In this document: in pieces, positions 7,454 to 17,862 of the stretch
How the letters are laid out: each line of letters opens with the position of its first letter
Position numbering within the stretch: position 1 is the stretch's first letter
Origin: Thermotoga sp.
Lineage (GTDB): Bacteria > Thermotogota > Thermotogae > Mesoaciditogales > Mesoaciditogaceae
Direction: 5' to 3'
NCBI GenBank assembly: GCA_020722015.1
Contig: DYLQ01000011.1
Location: 1-45,878 of the forward strand
DNA: 45,878 nucleotides
The notes under the pieces: model-generated
Databases searched by the model: none
What the model saw: only the letters and a program-made list of their open reading frames with translations
Told to the model about the DNA's origin: nothing
Made by a program: the position numbers and the translations under genes

Positions 7454-9343
7454 TTACTTGGACAGAACGTAGAAATAAGGACCCATTTCAGCAATTTCTG
7501 CGTTGTAGTACCATCCTTTTACCCACGATCTTGCAACCCAATAACCTTCAGGCTGATCTGTCCATATGTAAAGCGCATTATCATGATCGACTTGAGTTAA
7601 CTGTTTGGCTATCTCAGCCCTCTTGGCCGTTTGTGTTGTATTTATAAGGGCGGAAACAAGTGGATCTACGTTCTTATTTGCAAAATCCGTGTAATTTTGT
7701 CCAAAATTCCCGCTGTACGCACCAGTTGATGCGTAGAAAGCATCTGCAAAGTCGTAAGGATCCGGATAATCCGCAAACCATATTGCTATAAACATTGGCA
7801 ATTTTTGAGAAATTTCATCTGCAAGATAATTAGACCAAAGTTCTCCGACAACATTTATCTGAAATTTGGGATTTAATCTTCTTGCCGCATCGCTTAAAGC
7901 CTGAAGTGCAAGCTGATGTGTTGTGTCTCCCGTATCATATACAGCTGTAAACTTAAATCCTTTCTGCCATAATTCTCCGTTGTAGGCCTTTTTAAAATAT
8001 TCTTCGGCCTTTGCAAGATTCTGCTCATATGTCGGAAGATTTGGATCGTATCCCAACAATCCTTTTATTATCGCACTGTTAGGTTGTAATGCCATGCCGT
8101 TTAAGGCCTGCTGAATGAATTGTTTGTATGGGAAAAGATATTCAAAGGCTTTTCTGACGTCCAAATTCGAGAAGAAATCCGATGGAATCCCATTTCCATC
8201 CAGCTTTCCTGAACCTATGTAAGAATTTCCTTGGGCAGCTATATTCCACTGAAAGGCGATTCCGTAAACACCGAGAGTTGGTAAGCCTGTTACAACATTG
8301 ACTCCATTGACACCTTGAACTTCAGACAAATTCTGCAAAGGCACGCTTATTGCGTCTGCCTGACCGGCTTTGAGATCGAGTAAACTTGTGGTGAATTCGT
8401 TGATGTATTTCACAACGGCATACTTGATCTTTGCGGTACCATGCCAGTATTCATCGAATCTTTGGAGTACAACTTCACGTCCGGGCGTTATGTACTTAAC
8501 CATGTAAGGGCCAGTACCGTTCTCGATATTTTCGAGTGGATCGTTACTTTGCTCAGGATTGTGATAATACCACCAATCGGTAGGCAATCCATCCCATGCA
8601 TTTTGATCTGCACACCATTTTTGATCGAGTATAGAGGACCAGTTCGAAACAGGACCTGCGAGTATGTAAAGAAATGGAGCATAAGGTTGAGGAAGATGAA
8701 TTATCACGTCGTTACCTTTGATCTCAAAATCCTTCGCAAGCAAATTAAAGGTGTCGATTAAGGCTTGTTTGTATTTGTCTGTTAAAGGATTTTTTGTACC
8801 AGTCGCAAAAATGCCGAGTGAACTCAAACTCGTGTAATTAAGTGGGTTGCTCAGACCTAACTCTTTTGCCACAACCTGCGCTATCGTGCTGACGTATTGG
8901 CCGTCTATCATCGGGAAAAGTGGTCCTGCTAACATCCATGACGGCCCTCCGGATCTGTCGAAGATGACAGTCCTTTCAAGGGAGTACACAACGTCCTGAG
9001 GGGTTAAAAGATCTCCGTTGTGGAAATAAACACCCTGTCTGATGTGGAAGACGTAAGTCGTACCGTTATCAAGGATCGTACCATCTGCAACCGATGGGAC
9101 GTTCGTCGACAACATCGGAAGCAAATTAACAGTCGATGTTCCATCGTACTGAATAAGGTTTTCATAAACCTGCATGTTAATTTCATCGGATACGGTATCG
9201 TAATCCCATGCCGGATCGAGAGAAACAAAAGGTCCAGGTTCTTCATACACGAATGTATCAGGATTTACGACTGATTGCGCTATGGCAAATGTCGCAAATC
9301 CTACCATAAGCGCGACAATTAAGAATGTAAGTACTTTTCTCAT
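7454..9343 (-). CDS. ABC transporter substrate-binding protein, family 5
   Basis: A 629-residue family-5 (oligopeptide/oligosaccharide type) solute-binding protein. A signal peptide, MRKVLTFLIVALMVGFATFA, is followed by an AQ cleavage region and a mature protein with the family hallmark HIRQGVYFHNGDLLTPQDVVYS near residue 110. There is no lipobox cysteine. It would capture a peptide or oligosaccharide outside the membrane for an ABC importer. No permease or ATPase genes are beside it, so its partner is elsewhere. ATG 9343 has a GGGAGGTTG ribosome site. Substrate cannot be told from sequence; in Thermotogota many such proteins bind sugars rather than peptides. Confidence 0.93.
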   Translation of the reverse strand: MRKVLTFLIVALMVGFATFAIAQSVVNPDTFVYEEPGPFVSLDPAWDYDTVSDEINMQVYENLIQYDGTSTVNLLPMLSTNVPSVADGTILDNGTTYVFHIRQGVYFHNGDLLTPQDVVYSLERTVIFDRSGGPSWMLAGPLFPMIDGQYVSTIAQVVAKELGLSNPLNYTSLSSLGIFATGTKNPLTDKYKQALIDTFNLLAKDFEIKGNDVIIHLPQPYAPFLYILAGPVSNWSSILDQKWCADQNAWDGLPTDWWYYHNPEQSNDPLENIENGTGPYMVKYITPGREVVLQRFDEYWHGTAKIKYAVVKYINEFTTSLLDLKAGQADAISVPLQNLSEVQGVNGVNVVTGLPTLGVYGIAFQWNIAAQGNSYIGSGKLDGNGIPSDFFSNLDVRKAFEYLFPYKQFIQQALNGMALQPNSAIIKGLLGYDPNLPTYEQNLAKAEEYFKKAYNGELWQKGFKFTAVYDTGDTTHQLALQALSDAARRLNPKFQINVVGELWSNYLADEISQKLPMFIAIWFADYPDPYDFADAFYASTGAYSGNFGQNYTDFANKNVDPLVSALINTTQTAKRAEIAKQLTQVDHDNALYIWTDQPEGYWVARSWVKGWYYNAEIAEMGPYFYVLSK

Positions 9344-9489
9344 CTTTCAACCTCCCATAATAAAATGTGGAAAAGAAAAAATGCTTTGAAAAATTATATA
9401 TAAAAAAAATGATCATTAAAAGACTTTAAAATGAATTTTTGATGTTTTAAACATTAAATTGTCTTTTAAGACAAGCCAAAAAATAACCC

Positions 9490-9520
9490 AAAAAAAGAAG
9501 CCATTTGTAAGGGCTGCTTT
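9490..9520 (-). terminator. Terminator of the 11-gene minus-strand operon
   Basis: On the minus strand, AAGCAGCC and GGCTTCTT pair (one mismatch) around a 9-nt loop and run into a T tract. It lies about 60 bases past the amidohydrolase stop. The rest of 9344-9580 is AT-rich upstream DNA of the solute-binding protein gene. Confidence 0.6.
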
Positions 9521-9580
9521 TGTCAAATTCAATTTTAAAACGTGGTATAAATTAACATTTAGTGAGGATTTTGTCAGATT

Positions 9581-10894
9581 TTACCAGACTTTTATTCCAT
9601 TTTTGTAAGTGGCAATAACTTTTGCGGATTCATCATCTATTGGTTTTGACAATACGACGAAATCACCGATCATACCTTCAGATATCTTTCCTTTTTTGTG
9701 TTCTGCGAATTCTTGGAATGCCCCTTCCGTTGTGTATGCCAAAAGAGAAGTTGTTGGATCTATGCCTAACTTTTTTGCGGCACGAATTCCAAGTAATGGA
9801 TCTGGAATTTCAACCGGCGCATCTGATGAAAAAGCAGTCCTTATTCCAGAATCAATAAGTGCTTTGAATGGATAGGCATTCTTCATCCTACTTCCTATCC
9901 TATCTTTTGCCATTTTTTCATCTGAAATGAAAAACTGTGGCTGGACATCAACACATAAGTTCATTTTCTTAATTTTTTCTATTTGATCTGGCCATGCTAT
10001 CTGAACATGAACAATTCTGTGCCTTAAATTCGGATTCGTCGATTCAAAAGCTTCAAGTAAAACGTCAAGTGCACCGTCTCCTATTGCATGGGTAACTACC
10101 TGAATTCCATTTGAATCTGCAAAATGAATTATCCGCCTAAATTCTTCAGGATCGAAATTCAAAATTCCCCGATTCTCAGAATCATCGTAATTCGATCTCA
10201 GGAAGGCCGTTTTAGCTCCCAGAGAACCATCCAAGAGTAATTTGATGGATCTTGGCTTTAAAAAAACAGATTTTTTCATCTCTTCAAGAGAATGAATGTG
10301 CATATGTTCATAGACATCTATCTTCAAGTTTGAAATCAGTTTTTCAACAATTTCAGGAGGCAAGTTCGAGGAATCGTCAGAATGTACAGTTGTAACACCA
10401 TATTTAAAAAATTCATTTTCTGCTGCCTTCACACTACGCTTGAGATATTCAAGATCTGGTTTTACCTTTTCAAGGGCTTTTATCAAAATATTCTCTCTTA
10501 AGATTCCGTCATCGGAATATGCCCCTGTCATTTTTAGAAATTCGTCGTTTGCCACCCCCACATGGCCACACCTTCTGACAAGCAAAATAGGCCTGTCTAT
10601 TGAATCAAGCATGGTTTTTTCTGGATATCTTCCCAAAACTTCATCGTCCCATCCTCTTAAAACTGTAGCATCAGAATTTCGTGCTATTTGAATTATCTCA
10701 TCTATAGATCTTGCTTTTTCAAGATCCGGTGTTATGAGTTTCATCCCCAACCCTATTATGTGTGCATGAGAGTCTATGAAACCCGGGTGTACATATCCAT
10801 TTAACTTTTCTATCTTATCGCCATGATCAGACGATGCAAAATAACCGTCTTCAATGGCAAAAGATTCGTTGTAAGCTTTGAATAGAATTCTCAT
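9581..10894 (-). CDS. Amidohydrolase family protein (YtcJ-like)
   Basis: A 437-residue metal-dependent hydrolase of the amidohydrolase superfamily, YtcJ/exoenzyme-regulatory AepA-like group. The metal motif HPGFIDSHAHIIGLG is near residue 37, TVLRGWDDEVLGRYP and HSDDSSNLPPE follow, THAIGDGALD carries a conserved histidine, and SSDAPVEIPDPLLGI supplies the late aspartate. It should hydrolyse a C-N bond in a small cyclic or N-acyl compound; the natural substrate of this group is unknown. Its ATG overlaps the radical SAM stop (ATGA), so the two are translationally coupled. It is the last gene of the 11-gene operon. Confidence 0.87.
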   Translation of the reverse strand: MRILFKAYNESFAIEDGYFASSDHGDKIEKLNGYVHPGFIDSHAHIIGLGMKLITPDLEKARSIDEIIQIARNSDATVLRGWDDEVLGRYPEKTMLDSIDRPILLVRRCGHVGVANDEFLKMTGAYSDDGILRENILIKALEKVKPDLEYLKRSVKAAENEFFKYGVTTVHSDDSSNLPPEIVEKLISNLKIDVYEHMHIHSLEEMKKSVFLKPRSIKLLLDGSLGAKTAFLRSNYDDSENRGILNFDPEEFRRIIHFADSNGIQVVTHAIGDGALDVLLEAFESTNPNLRHRIVHVQIAWPDQIEKIKKMNLCVDVQPQFFISDEKMAKDRIGSRMKNAYPFKALIDSGIRTAFSSDAPVEIPDPLLGIRAAKKLGIDPTTSLLAYTTEGAFQEFAEHKKGKISEGMIGDFVVLSKPIDDESAKVIATYKNGIKVW

Positions 10895-11772
10895 ACTTTC
10901 ATCTTAAAAAGGTTGTAAGGCTCTTTTCCCGGTTTTTCGTTGTAGTAGGGTCTTGTACAATTTGGACAACCTGAGGTTTCAAAGGCAGATACAGGTACCA
11001 TAGTAGGGTCAAATCCATATCCCATGATTTTACCATCTTTCGAAAAATCAAAGTTGCAAACTTTCGAAAGGCCAGTTTTTATAAGATAATGAGATATTTG
11101 AATGCGCCTGTAAGATTCAAAAGAAGGGCTCGGTTTATTTTCAAGTTTTGTACCTTTAACAGGCGTGAAGGCAAATAGACCAACGCTTATCTTTGAATCA
11201 TACATCTTTTGAATGAATTCAACTACCTGCTTTTCGCTTTCTCCGAGGCCGACTATCACATGTGTGGTAACTCGATTTGGAAAAACGTTTGCGATTTTTT
11301 CGAGGAGTTCTACATGCTTTTCCAATTTTCCACCTCTGTAAGTTTCATAAAGTTTTTCATCGACAACGTCCGTTGCCATACCTAATCTTTCTATCCCCTG
11401 ATCGAACCATGCTTTTGCCTCTTCGAAACTTGATATTCTGGCACTTACAGATATGGGAACGTTCAACATTTTAATTTTTCGGATGAATTCGAACGCTTCC
11501 GCTTTTACAGATGGCGCCGATACAACCTGAAGGCAGATCCTTTTAACATCATTGGCATTTTTTAAAGCATTAACCACCATTTCAAGATCGAAATGCGGCC
11601 ATACAATTCTTGAAAGCAAATCCATCGAAGATTTGCTTGTCCTCGCCTGAGTACAATATGCACAGTCAAAAACACACCTTTCACCGAACATGGTGTAAAT
11701 GGTTTTCATCTCTAAAACAGGACCTGACGAGATAAGATTTAAAGATCTTGCACTTCCATAAGAAAGGCGCAT
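10891..11772 (-). CDS. Radical SAM protein, biotin synthase-related (LipS2-like?)
   Basis: A 293-residue radical SAM enzyme. The cluster-binding motif is CVFDCAYC (C33, C37, C40), followed by a TIM-barrel-like core. A second conserved tail, SGCPNCTRPYYNEKPG (C269, C272), could bind another metal or FeS cluster. The layout resembles the biotin synthase-related group, some members of which serve as the LipS2 half of two-part lipoyl synthases. That link is my inference; no LipS1-like partner is in this window, although a lipoamide dehydrogenase is. It starts directly after the tsaD stop and overlaps the amidohydrolase start, so those three are co-expressed. Confidence 0.82.
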   Translation of the reverse strand: MRLSYGSARSLNLISSGPVLEMKTIYTMFGERCVFDCAYCTQARTSKSSMDLLSRIVWPHFDLEMVVNALKNANDVKRICLQVVSAPSVKAEAFEFIRKIKMLNVPISVSARISSFEEAKAWFDQGIERLGMATDVVDEKLYETYRGGKLEKHVELLEKIANVFPNRVTTHVIVGLGESEKQVVEFIQKMYDSKISVGLFAFTPVKGTKLENKPSPSFESYRRIQISHYLIKTGLSKVCNFDFSKDGKIMGYGFDPTMVPVSAFETSGCPNCTRPYYNEKPGKEPYNLFKMKV

Positions 11773-12759
11773 TCAAACCTCCAAATCTGGCACGGCATTG
11801 AGATCTAAATCCGCAAACTTTCCGGATTTGTAGTCATGCCAACCTGCAGCTGCTATCATGGAAGCGTTATCGGTACAATATTTAAGAGGAGGAAAATGAA
11901 AGGAAAGCTCGTTTTGCCGAGCGGCTTCTTCCGTTTTTCTCCTTACAGCCGAATTTGCGGCCACACCGCCCGCTACTATGATATCTTTTACGCCATATTC
12001 TTTAGCCGCTTCCACAACTTTTTCTATGAGTATCGAAGAAAGCGTCTCTTGAAAAGAGGCAGCGACATCTTCGGCTTTTACCTCGGGATTATCTTTTAAA
12101 AAATATCGTATATGCGTTTTGAGACCGCTGAAACTAAAATCATATTTTCCAGCAGTCTTGGGTTTGGTGAATTTGTAAATGAAATTACCATTTTTTGAAA
12201 TTCCGTCTATCTGTGGACCTCCAGGATAAGGAAGGTTTAACATGCGAGCGACTTTGTCGAATGCTTCCCCTGCAGCATCGTCTATTGATTTGCCCAAAAT
12301 CTCGAAATCATTCATTGACTTCATGTAAACGATCTCTGTGTGGGCTCCGGAAATCATAAGTACAACACACGGAAAGTCGATATTTTTATCAAAAAGAAAA
12401 ACGGCATTAAGATGACCTATCATGTGATTAACACCTATGAGAGGCACCTTTAGAGCGAAAGAAAGTGCTTTTGCATAGGAAATTCCAACGAGCAAAGGTC
12501 CAACAAGTCCCGGGCCATAAGTGACCGCCACGGCAGATATTTTTTTGGGATCCATCTTTGCCTCTTCAAATACCATCTTCGTCAATATGGATATCTTTTC
12601 AAGATGATATCGCGAGGCTATTTCAGGCACCACCCCACCGTAAAGTGCGTGAATGTTTATTTGCGATGCGGTCTTCTCAGAAATCACACGCTCTCCATTT
12701 TCAACAATGGCAACTGAAGTTTCATCGCAAGAACTTTCTATGCCGAGAATCAAAGCCAT
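11773..12759 (-). CDS. tsaD: tRNA threonylcarbamoyladenosine synthase TsaD
   Basis: Transfers the threonylcarbamoyl group to A37 of ANN-decoding tRNAs. It has the ASKHA fold with ILGIESSCDETSVAI at the N-terminus, the metal-binding NHMIGH (H112, H116), VVLMISGAHTEIVYM, and GGVAANSAVRR near the end. At 328 aa it is full length. Its ATG shares a base with the clpX stop (TAATG). Essential, and here embedded in the protease operon. Confidence 0.96.
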   Translation of the reverse strand: MALILGIESSCDETSVAIVENGERVISEKTASQINIHALYGGVVPEIASRYHLEKISILTKMVFEEAKMDPKKISAVAVTYGPGLVGPLLVGISYAKALSFALKVPLIGVNHMIGHLNAVFLFDKNIDFPCVVLMISGAHTEIVYMKSMNDFEILGKSIDDAAGEAFDKVARMLNLPYPGGPQIDGISKNGNFIYKFTKPKTAGKYDFSFSGLKTHIRYFLKDNPEVKAEDVAASFQETLSSILIEKVVEAAKEYGVKDIIVAGGVAANSAVRRKTEEAARQNELSFHFPPLKYCTDNASMIAAAGWHDYKSGKFADLDLNAVPDLEV

Positions 12760-13982
12760 TAAGCAGATTCCCTCATTTCAACGACAGGTTCTTTACCATC
12801 TCTAACTGTTTCGGTGGTAACGATGACCCTTTTGACGTTTTGCAATCTTGGTACGTTGAACATCACTTCCATCATTATCTCATCTATGACACTTTTCAGT
12901 CCTCTTGCTCCTGTGCCCTTTTTTCTTGCCGCCTTTGCTATTTCTTTAAGGGCATCTTGCTCGAATTCAAGATCAACTCCGTCAAGTTCCAGCAACTTCT
13001 TGTATTGTTTGACCACAGCATTTTTGGGATCGACAAGTATTTTAACAAGTTGATCTTCATTTAACTGATCCAAAGTCGAAATTATCGGAAATCTTCCCAC
13101 GAACTCAGGCATAATACCGTATTTGACAAGATCATCAGGTGTAACCTGCTTCAAAATTGAATTTATATCCTCATCACGTTTTGATTTTACATTTGCAGCG
13201 AATCCAACCGTTGTCTGTTGGATTCTCGATCTTATTATCTCTTCAAGACCATCAAACGCGCCACCTATTATGAACAATATGTTTGTGGTATCAACTTTTA
13301 TGAATTCCTGATACGGATGTTTTCTTCCTCCTTGAGGAGGAACGTTGGCAACCGTTCCTTCGACGATCTTCAAGAGAGCTTGCTGAACTCCTTCACCGGA
13401 TACATCTCTGGTAATTGAAACGTTGGAAGACTTTCTTGCTATTTTATCTATTTCATCGATGTATATGATTCCATGTTGCGCCTTTTCTATGTCAAAATCA
13501 GCCACCTGAAGCAGTCTTAATATCACATTTTCGACATCCTCGCCTACATAACCGGCTTCGGTAAGTGGGGTTGCATCCGTTATGGCAAAGGGAACGTCCA
13601 ATATCTTAGCCAGAACCCTTGCTATCAAAGTCTTACCTGCCCCTGTTGGTCCTATGAGCATTATGTTGGATTTTTCTATTTCCACATCGTCAAATTTTTT
13701 GTTCATGAAAACGCGTTTGTAATGATTGTAAACGGAGACACTTATAGCCTTTTTGGCTTTTTCCTGGCCAATAACGTACTTATCAAGTTCAAGCTTTATT
13801 TCCGAAGGGCTTGGCAAAGTTCTAATCGTGCTTTTTTGTTCTTCCGTCTGATGATCGTGAAGTATATCGTGAAAAAGCTCAACACATTCATCGCATATGT
13901 AGATATCGTTAGGGCCTGCGATCAATCTGTTGACCTCAGACGCCTTTCTTCCGCAAAAAGAACAGAATTTCTCATTTTTCAC
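12759..13982 (-). CDS. clpX: ClpX, ATPase subunit of ClpXP protease
   Basis: The AAA+ unfoldase that feeds tagged proteins into ClpP. The N-terminal zinc-binding domain has C7, C10, C30 and C33 (CSFCGRK...ICDEC). Walker A is GPTGAGKT at 111-118, and Walker B is [11 protein letters not shown] near 172. The sensor-2 and C-terminal D2 domain ([13 protein letters not shown]) are present. The GTG start at 13982 overlaps the clpP stop, keeping the two subunits coupled. Full length at 407 aa. Confidence 0.97.
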   Translation of the reverse strand: MKNEKFCSFCGRKASEVNRLIAGPNDIYICDECVELFHDILHDHQTEEQKSTIRTLPSPSEIKLELDKYVIGQEKAKKAISVSVYNHYKRVFMNKKFDDVEIEKSNIMLIGPTGAGKTLIARVLAKILDVPFAITDATPLTEAGYVGEDVENVILRLLQVADFDIEKAQHGIIYIDEIDKIARKSSNVSITRDVSGEGVQQALLKIVEGTVANVPPQGGRKHPYQEFIKVDTTNILFIIGGAFDGLEEIIRSRIQQTTVGFAANVKSKRDEDINSILKQVTPDDLVKYGIMPEFVGRFPIISTLDQLNEDQLVKILVDPKNAVVKQYKKLLELDGVDLEFEQDALKEIAKAARKKGTGARGLKSVIDEIMMEVMFNVPRLQNVKRVIVTTETVRDGKEPVVEMRESA

Positions 13983-14605
13983 TTTTTAGAATCTCCTTCT
14001 ATTTCTCTCTTTGAAGAGATGATTTTATCTATTAAACCGTAATTCAAAGCTTCTTCAGCGTTCATAAAGAAATCCCTGTCGGTATCCGTTTCTATCTTTT
14101 CAATTGGTTGTCCCGTGTGTTTAACAAGGATGTTGTTTATCTCATTTCTTATTCTCATGATTTCCTTCGCCCGTATTTCTATGTCTTTGGCCTGACCTTC
14201 TGCTCCTCCAAGTGGTTGATGAATCATAGCAGTCGCATGGGGAAGAGCGTATCTCTTTCCCTTAGTGCCAGCGGTAAGCAGTACAGCAGCCATTGATGCC
14301 GCAGAACCTATGGCAGTCGTAACAACATCACATTTGAGAAACTGCATCGTATCGTATATCGCTAACCCAGCTGTTACCGATCCTCCTGGCGAGTTTATGT
14401 ACATGTAAACATCTTTGTCTGGATCTTCTGCTTCAAGAAAAAGTAATTGCGCTACAACAAGACTCGATGTCGTATCGTCAATTATTCCTTCAAGGAAAAC
14501 TATTCTGTCTTTCAGAAGTCTCGAGTATATATCGTAAGCACGTTCAGTTCTTCCCGTTGTTTCTATGACTATCGGTATAGTCTGATTGCTGATTTCGTAT
14601 CTCAA
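13979..14605 (-). CDS. clpP: ClpP, proteolytic subunit
   Basis: Serine peptidase that forms the 14-mer chamber of ClpXP. The catalytic triad is visible: S104 in [12 protein letters not shown]129 in MIHQPLGG, and D178 in TDRDFFM. The oxyanion loop SPGGSV is intact. The TTG start at 14605 overlaps the trigger factor stop (TTGA) behind a GAGGGAG ribosome site. Order tig-clpP-clpX is a common bacterial arrangement. Confidence 0.97.
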   Translation of the reverse strand: MRYEISNQTIPIVIETTGRTERAYDIYSRLLKDRIVFLEGIIDDTTSSLVVAQLLFLEAEDPDKDVYMYINSPGGSVTAGLAIYDTMQFLKCDVVTTAIGSAASMAAVLLTAGTKGKRYALPHATAMIHQPLGGAEGQAKDIEIRAKEIMRIRNEINNILVKHTGQPIEKIETDTDRDFFMNAEEALNYGLIDKIISSKREIEGDSKK

Positions 14606-15906
14606 TTTTCTCCCTCACTTTCATCATTTTCGATAGATGCTTTTTCATCTTCCTCTTCGACGGTTATAACGGCATCCTTTAAAAGTTCATTTGCAACTTT
14701 TGAGAGCAAAAGTTCATGTTTTATCGTTGAATAAATGGTATGATCTTTTTTGAGCATGATTTTCAATCTTTCATCGCTTATCTTTGATTCTTTGTAAACA
14801 TTTTTTGCTTCCTCAAAAACTTTATCATCCGAAACATTTATGGATTTTTCTTGAGCTATAAGCCTTATTGCTCCTTCCAATTTAAGATAGTCGATAATTT
14901 CAGATTTAATCGAATCAGTATAAGCCTTCTCATCGCCATGAAATTTATTTTTTAATTCATCATCGTAAACTTTGTCCTCTCTTTTCTTGTCTTTAATGTA
15001 ATCTGTGAAATAATCTATCGTTGAATCAAGCACATCTATCTTTGTTTTTTTTGCCAATTCGGCCAAGATCGCATCTCTTTTTATCGAAAGGATGAGTTCG
15101 TCCATTGATTTATCAAATTCATTTTTCAAAGCAGTTTTAAGATCATCAAAAGTTTCATATTTTTCATCGATCATTTTGGCAAAATTGTCATCAAGATCCG
15201 GGAGTTTTCTCGAATACAGTTTGTTCAACTTAACATGCAAACTTGTCTTATTTCCTGTATTTTCAGACACGGATGTGAAATCAAATTCATCTCCGATCTT
15301 TTTATCTATAAGATGAGAAAAAATACTCCCTTCTTCAGGTTTACCTATTTTTATTTCAAGTGTTTTCTTTTCAGGATCTTTTCCGGTTAAATCGAAATAT
15401 TCTATTTCAGCGACGTCTTCTATTTGAGCGCTTTGATCCTCAGCTTTCGGTATAAGTATGACTTTTTCCTCTCTCAGTTCTTCTATAGATTTTTCGACTT
15501 CTTGATCTGAATCACCGAAATCAGGAATTGTTATTTTGATGTCTTTCATTGATTCAATTTCAGCTTTTGGAAAGAAATGTATCTCGAAAAGTACATCTGC
15601 CGTCCCACCCAGTTCAACCGATTTAACCTTTGGAGGCAAAAGAATATTTTCATCTTTGAGATAACCTTCAGAAAGCACGTCAAAAGCTTTGTCTGCAACG
15701 TTATCTTTTACAAGGTCGTTAATTCTATCCATTCCTATTATCGTATTTATAAGGTTTCTCGGGACCATTCCAGGTCTGAACCCTTTGATTTTGATATCTT
15801 TAGAAATATAGTCGTAAACCTCATTTCTGGCATCATCTATTGATTCGTGATCCAAAGACACCTTGACTGTTTTGACGTTTTTGTTTTCTTCAACAACTTC
15901 TAACAT
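14602..15906 (-). CDS. tig: Trigger factor chaperone
   Basis: A ribosome-bound chaperone that meets nascent chains. The N-terminal ribosome-binding signature [14 protein letters not shown] is near residue 37 (the usual form is GFRxGKxP). A middle PPIase-type region follows, and the C-terminal two thirds are highly charged and helical, as in other trigger factors. 434 aa is normal. ATG 15906 follows AAAGGAGAG. The PPIase domain looks degenerate, so prolyl isomerase activity is uncertain. Confidence 0.93.
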   Translation of the reverse strand: MLEVVEENKNVKTVKVSLDHESIDDARNEVYDYISKDIKIKGFRPGMVPRNLINTIIGMDRINDLVKDNVADKAFDVLSEGYLKDENILLPPKVKSVELGGTADVLFEIHFFPKAEIESMKDIKITIPDFGDSDQEVEKSIEELREEKVILIPKAEDQSAQIEDVAEIEYFDLTGKDPEKKTLEIKIGKPEEGSIFSHLIDKKIGDEFDFTSVSENTGNKTSLHVKLNKLYSRKLPDLDDNFAKMIDEKYETFDDLKTALKNEFDKSMDELILSIKRDAILAELAKKTKIDVLDSTIDYFTDYIKDKKREDKVYDDELKNKFHGDEKAYTDSIKSEIIDYLKLEGAIRLIAQEKSINVSDDKVFEEAKNVYKESKISDERLKIMLKKDHTIYSTIKHELLLSKVANELLKDAVITVEEEDEKASIENDESEGEN

Positions 15907-15928
15907 AAAACTTCTCTCCTTTTCTGGC

Positions 15929-17314
15929 TCAAAGAATGTAGGAACTCAAATCCTCATCTTTGGCTATTTCTTCAACTTTACTTATGACGTAATTCTTATC
16001 GACAACAACCGGACTTTTGACCTTTGGAGCGTTATACGAAACCTCTTCCATAACTTTTTCCATAACCGTGTAAAGTCTCCGAGCACCTATGTTATCTTTC
16101 CTCTCGTTAATTTCATATGAGATTCTCGCTATCTCGGAAATACCGTCAGGCGTAAAATCCACCTCAACTCCTTCAGTCATAAGTAAAGCTTTGTACTGGT
16201 AAATTAAAGAATTTTTCGGTTCTATGAGTATTCTTTCAAAATCTTTCTGTGTTAGAGCGCGCAACTCCACTCTTATTGGAAATCTTCCTTGAATTTCCGG
16301 AATCAAATCTGAAGGTTTTGACATGTGAAATGCTCCGGCCGCTATAAACAGTATGTAATCTGTTTTTACAGGGCCATATTTCGTTGACACGGTAGTTCCT
16401 TCAACTATCGGTAAAAGGTCTCTTTGAACACCTTCTCTTGATACATCTGGCCCTGATCTTGAATTTGATCCCACTATTTTGTCAAACTCATCGAGGAAAA
16501 CCATTCCCTTGTATTGAGCCTTATCAATCGCTTCTTGGATCATTCTGTCTTTGTCTATGAGTTTTTCTGATTCGATTGGAAGCAAAAGTTTTCTCGCATC
16601 TTTGATTTTAACACGTTTTTTCTTCATCTTTTTGGGAATCATGCCGCCAAACATGTCTTGAATGTCTATACCAAGATCTTCAGGACTCATACCACCTATC
16701 ATTGGCATCGTTGGAGTCGTATCTTCTACTTCAATTTCAATTTCTAAATCTTCTATCTCATTGTTGTTCAATCTTTTGCGCATCTCTTCACGACTTGACA
16801 TCGCCATTCTGTGAGTTTCTGGTGAAACCTGTGGTTGTGGATTTTGAAAAAAGGACATTATGCCTCCTGAAGATTGTTTTTTGACGCTCTCCGGTACAAG
16901 TGCATCCAAGATACGTTCTTCGACAGCTTTGATTGCCTCTTTTTCAACTGTTACTGCCATTTCAGACTTAACCGTATTTATGCTCTCCTCAACCAAATCT
17001 CTTATTATGGACTCTACCGATTTTCCAACATAACCCACTTCCGTGTATCTCGTTACTTCAACTTTGATAAACGGTGCTCCAGAAAGTTGAGCAAGACGCC
17101 TTGCAATTTCAGTTTTACCAACACCGGTTGGTCCTGCCATGAGTATATTTTTGGGCATCACATCTCTTTGCATTTCTTCCGGCAATTTTATACGCCTGAT
17201 TCTATTTCTCAAGGCTATGGCAACAGATTTTTTAGCCTCTTCTTGCCCTATTATGTATTTATCAAGTTCCTCCACTATCTCTTTTGGATTAAGTTCCTCT
17301 ATATTTACTATCAA
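15929..17314 (-). CDS. hslU: HslU (ClpY), ATPase of the HslUV protease
   Basis: AAA+ unfoldase that drives the HslV peptidase. Walker A is GPTGVGKTEIARRLA, the I-domain insert lies around residues 110-240, and Walker B is GMVFLDEFDKI. The extreme C-terminus DLSSYIL is the tail that docks into HslV and activates it, so the pair is likely functional. TTG 17314 is preferred over TTG 17320 because the AAGGAGG site would be only one base from the latter. It follows hslV by a short gap. Confidence 0.96.
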   Translation of the reverse strand: MIVNIEELNPKEIVEELDKYIIGQEEAKKSVAIALRNRIRRIKLPEEMQRDVMPKNILMAGPTGVGKTEIARRLAQLSGAPFIKVEVTRYTEVGYVGKSVESIIRDLVEESINTVKSEMAVTVEKEAIKAVEERILDALVPESVKKQSSGGIMSFFQNPQPQVSPETHRMAMSSREEMRKRLNNNEIEDLEIEIEVEDTTPTMPMIGGMSPEDLGIDIQDMFGGMIPKKMKKKRVKIKDARKLLLPIESEKLIDKDRMIQEAIDKAQYKGMVFLDEFDKIVGSNSRSGPDVSREGVQRDLLPIVEGTTVSTKYGPVKTDYILFIAAGAFHMSKPSDLIPEIQGRFPIRVELRALTQKDFERILIEPKNSLIYQYKALLMTEGVEVDFTPDGISEIARISYEINERKDNIGARRLYTVMEKVMEEVSYNAPKVKSPVVVDKNYVISKVEEIAKDEDLSSYIL

Positions 17315-17326
17315 GATCAATCCTCC

Positions 17327-17857
17327 TTACAATTCTTCTACTGTTATGTTTGAATTGGTGTAGATACATATTTCACTTGCTATCTCCATGGATTTAACGG
17401 CAATTTCATGAGCGCTCATCTGTGTATTCCTGTAAAGTGCACGTGCAGCGGAAAGTGCATAATTACCGCCAGATCCAATTGCCATAATTGGTTCATCTGG
17501 TTGAATAACTTCGCCACTTCCAGAAAGCAAAAAGATGTTTTGACTATCGGCAACTATCAACAACGCTTCAAGGCGTCTTAGAGCCCTGTCCATTCTCCAA
17601 TCTTTTGCAAGCTCTATGGCTGCCCTTGACAAGACACCGTTTGATTCTCTTAATTTAATTTCAAATCTTTCAAAAAGTGTGAATGCATCTGCTACTGATC
17701 CCGCAAAACCGGCTATTATTTTCCCGTCTCCGAGTCTTCTGACTTTTTTAGCCGTTGACTTCATGATCGTTTCTCCGGTTGTAACCTGACCGTCGCCGGC
17801 CATGACGGTTTTACCATCTTTTCTTACAACAATGACAGTCGTTGAATGAAATTCCAA
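17327..17857 (-). CDS. hslV: HslV (ClpQ), peptidase of the HslUV protease
   Basis: Threonine peptidase related to proteasome beta subunits, forming a dodecamer capped by HslU. The nucleophile threonine lies in STTVIVV after a five-residue leader (MEFHS) that must be removed; K33-type and GDGQVT motifs are present. TTG 17857 has a GAGGAGG ribosome site. Bacteria holding both HslUV and ClpXP usually use them for overlapping stress proteolysis. Confidence 0.96.
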   Translation of the reverse strand: MEFHSTTVIVVRKDGKTVMAGDGQVTTGETIMKSTAKKVRRLGDGKIIAGFAGSVADAFTLFERFEIKLRESNGVLSRAAIELAKDWRMDRALRRLEALLIVADSQNIFLLSGSGEVIQPDEPIMAIGSGGNYALSAARALYRNTQMSAHEIAVKSMEIASEICIYTNSNITVEEL

Positions 17858-17862
17858 TTTAT

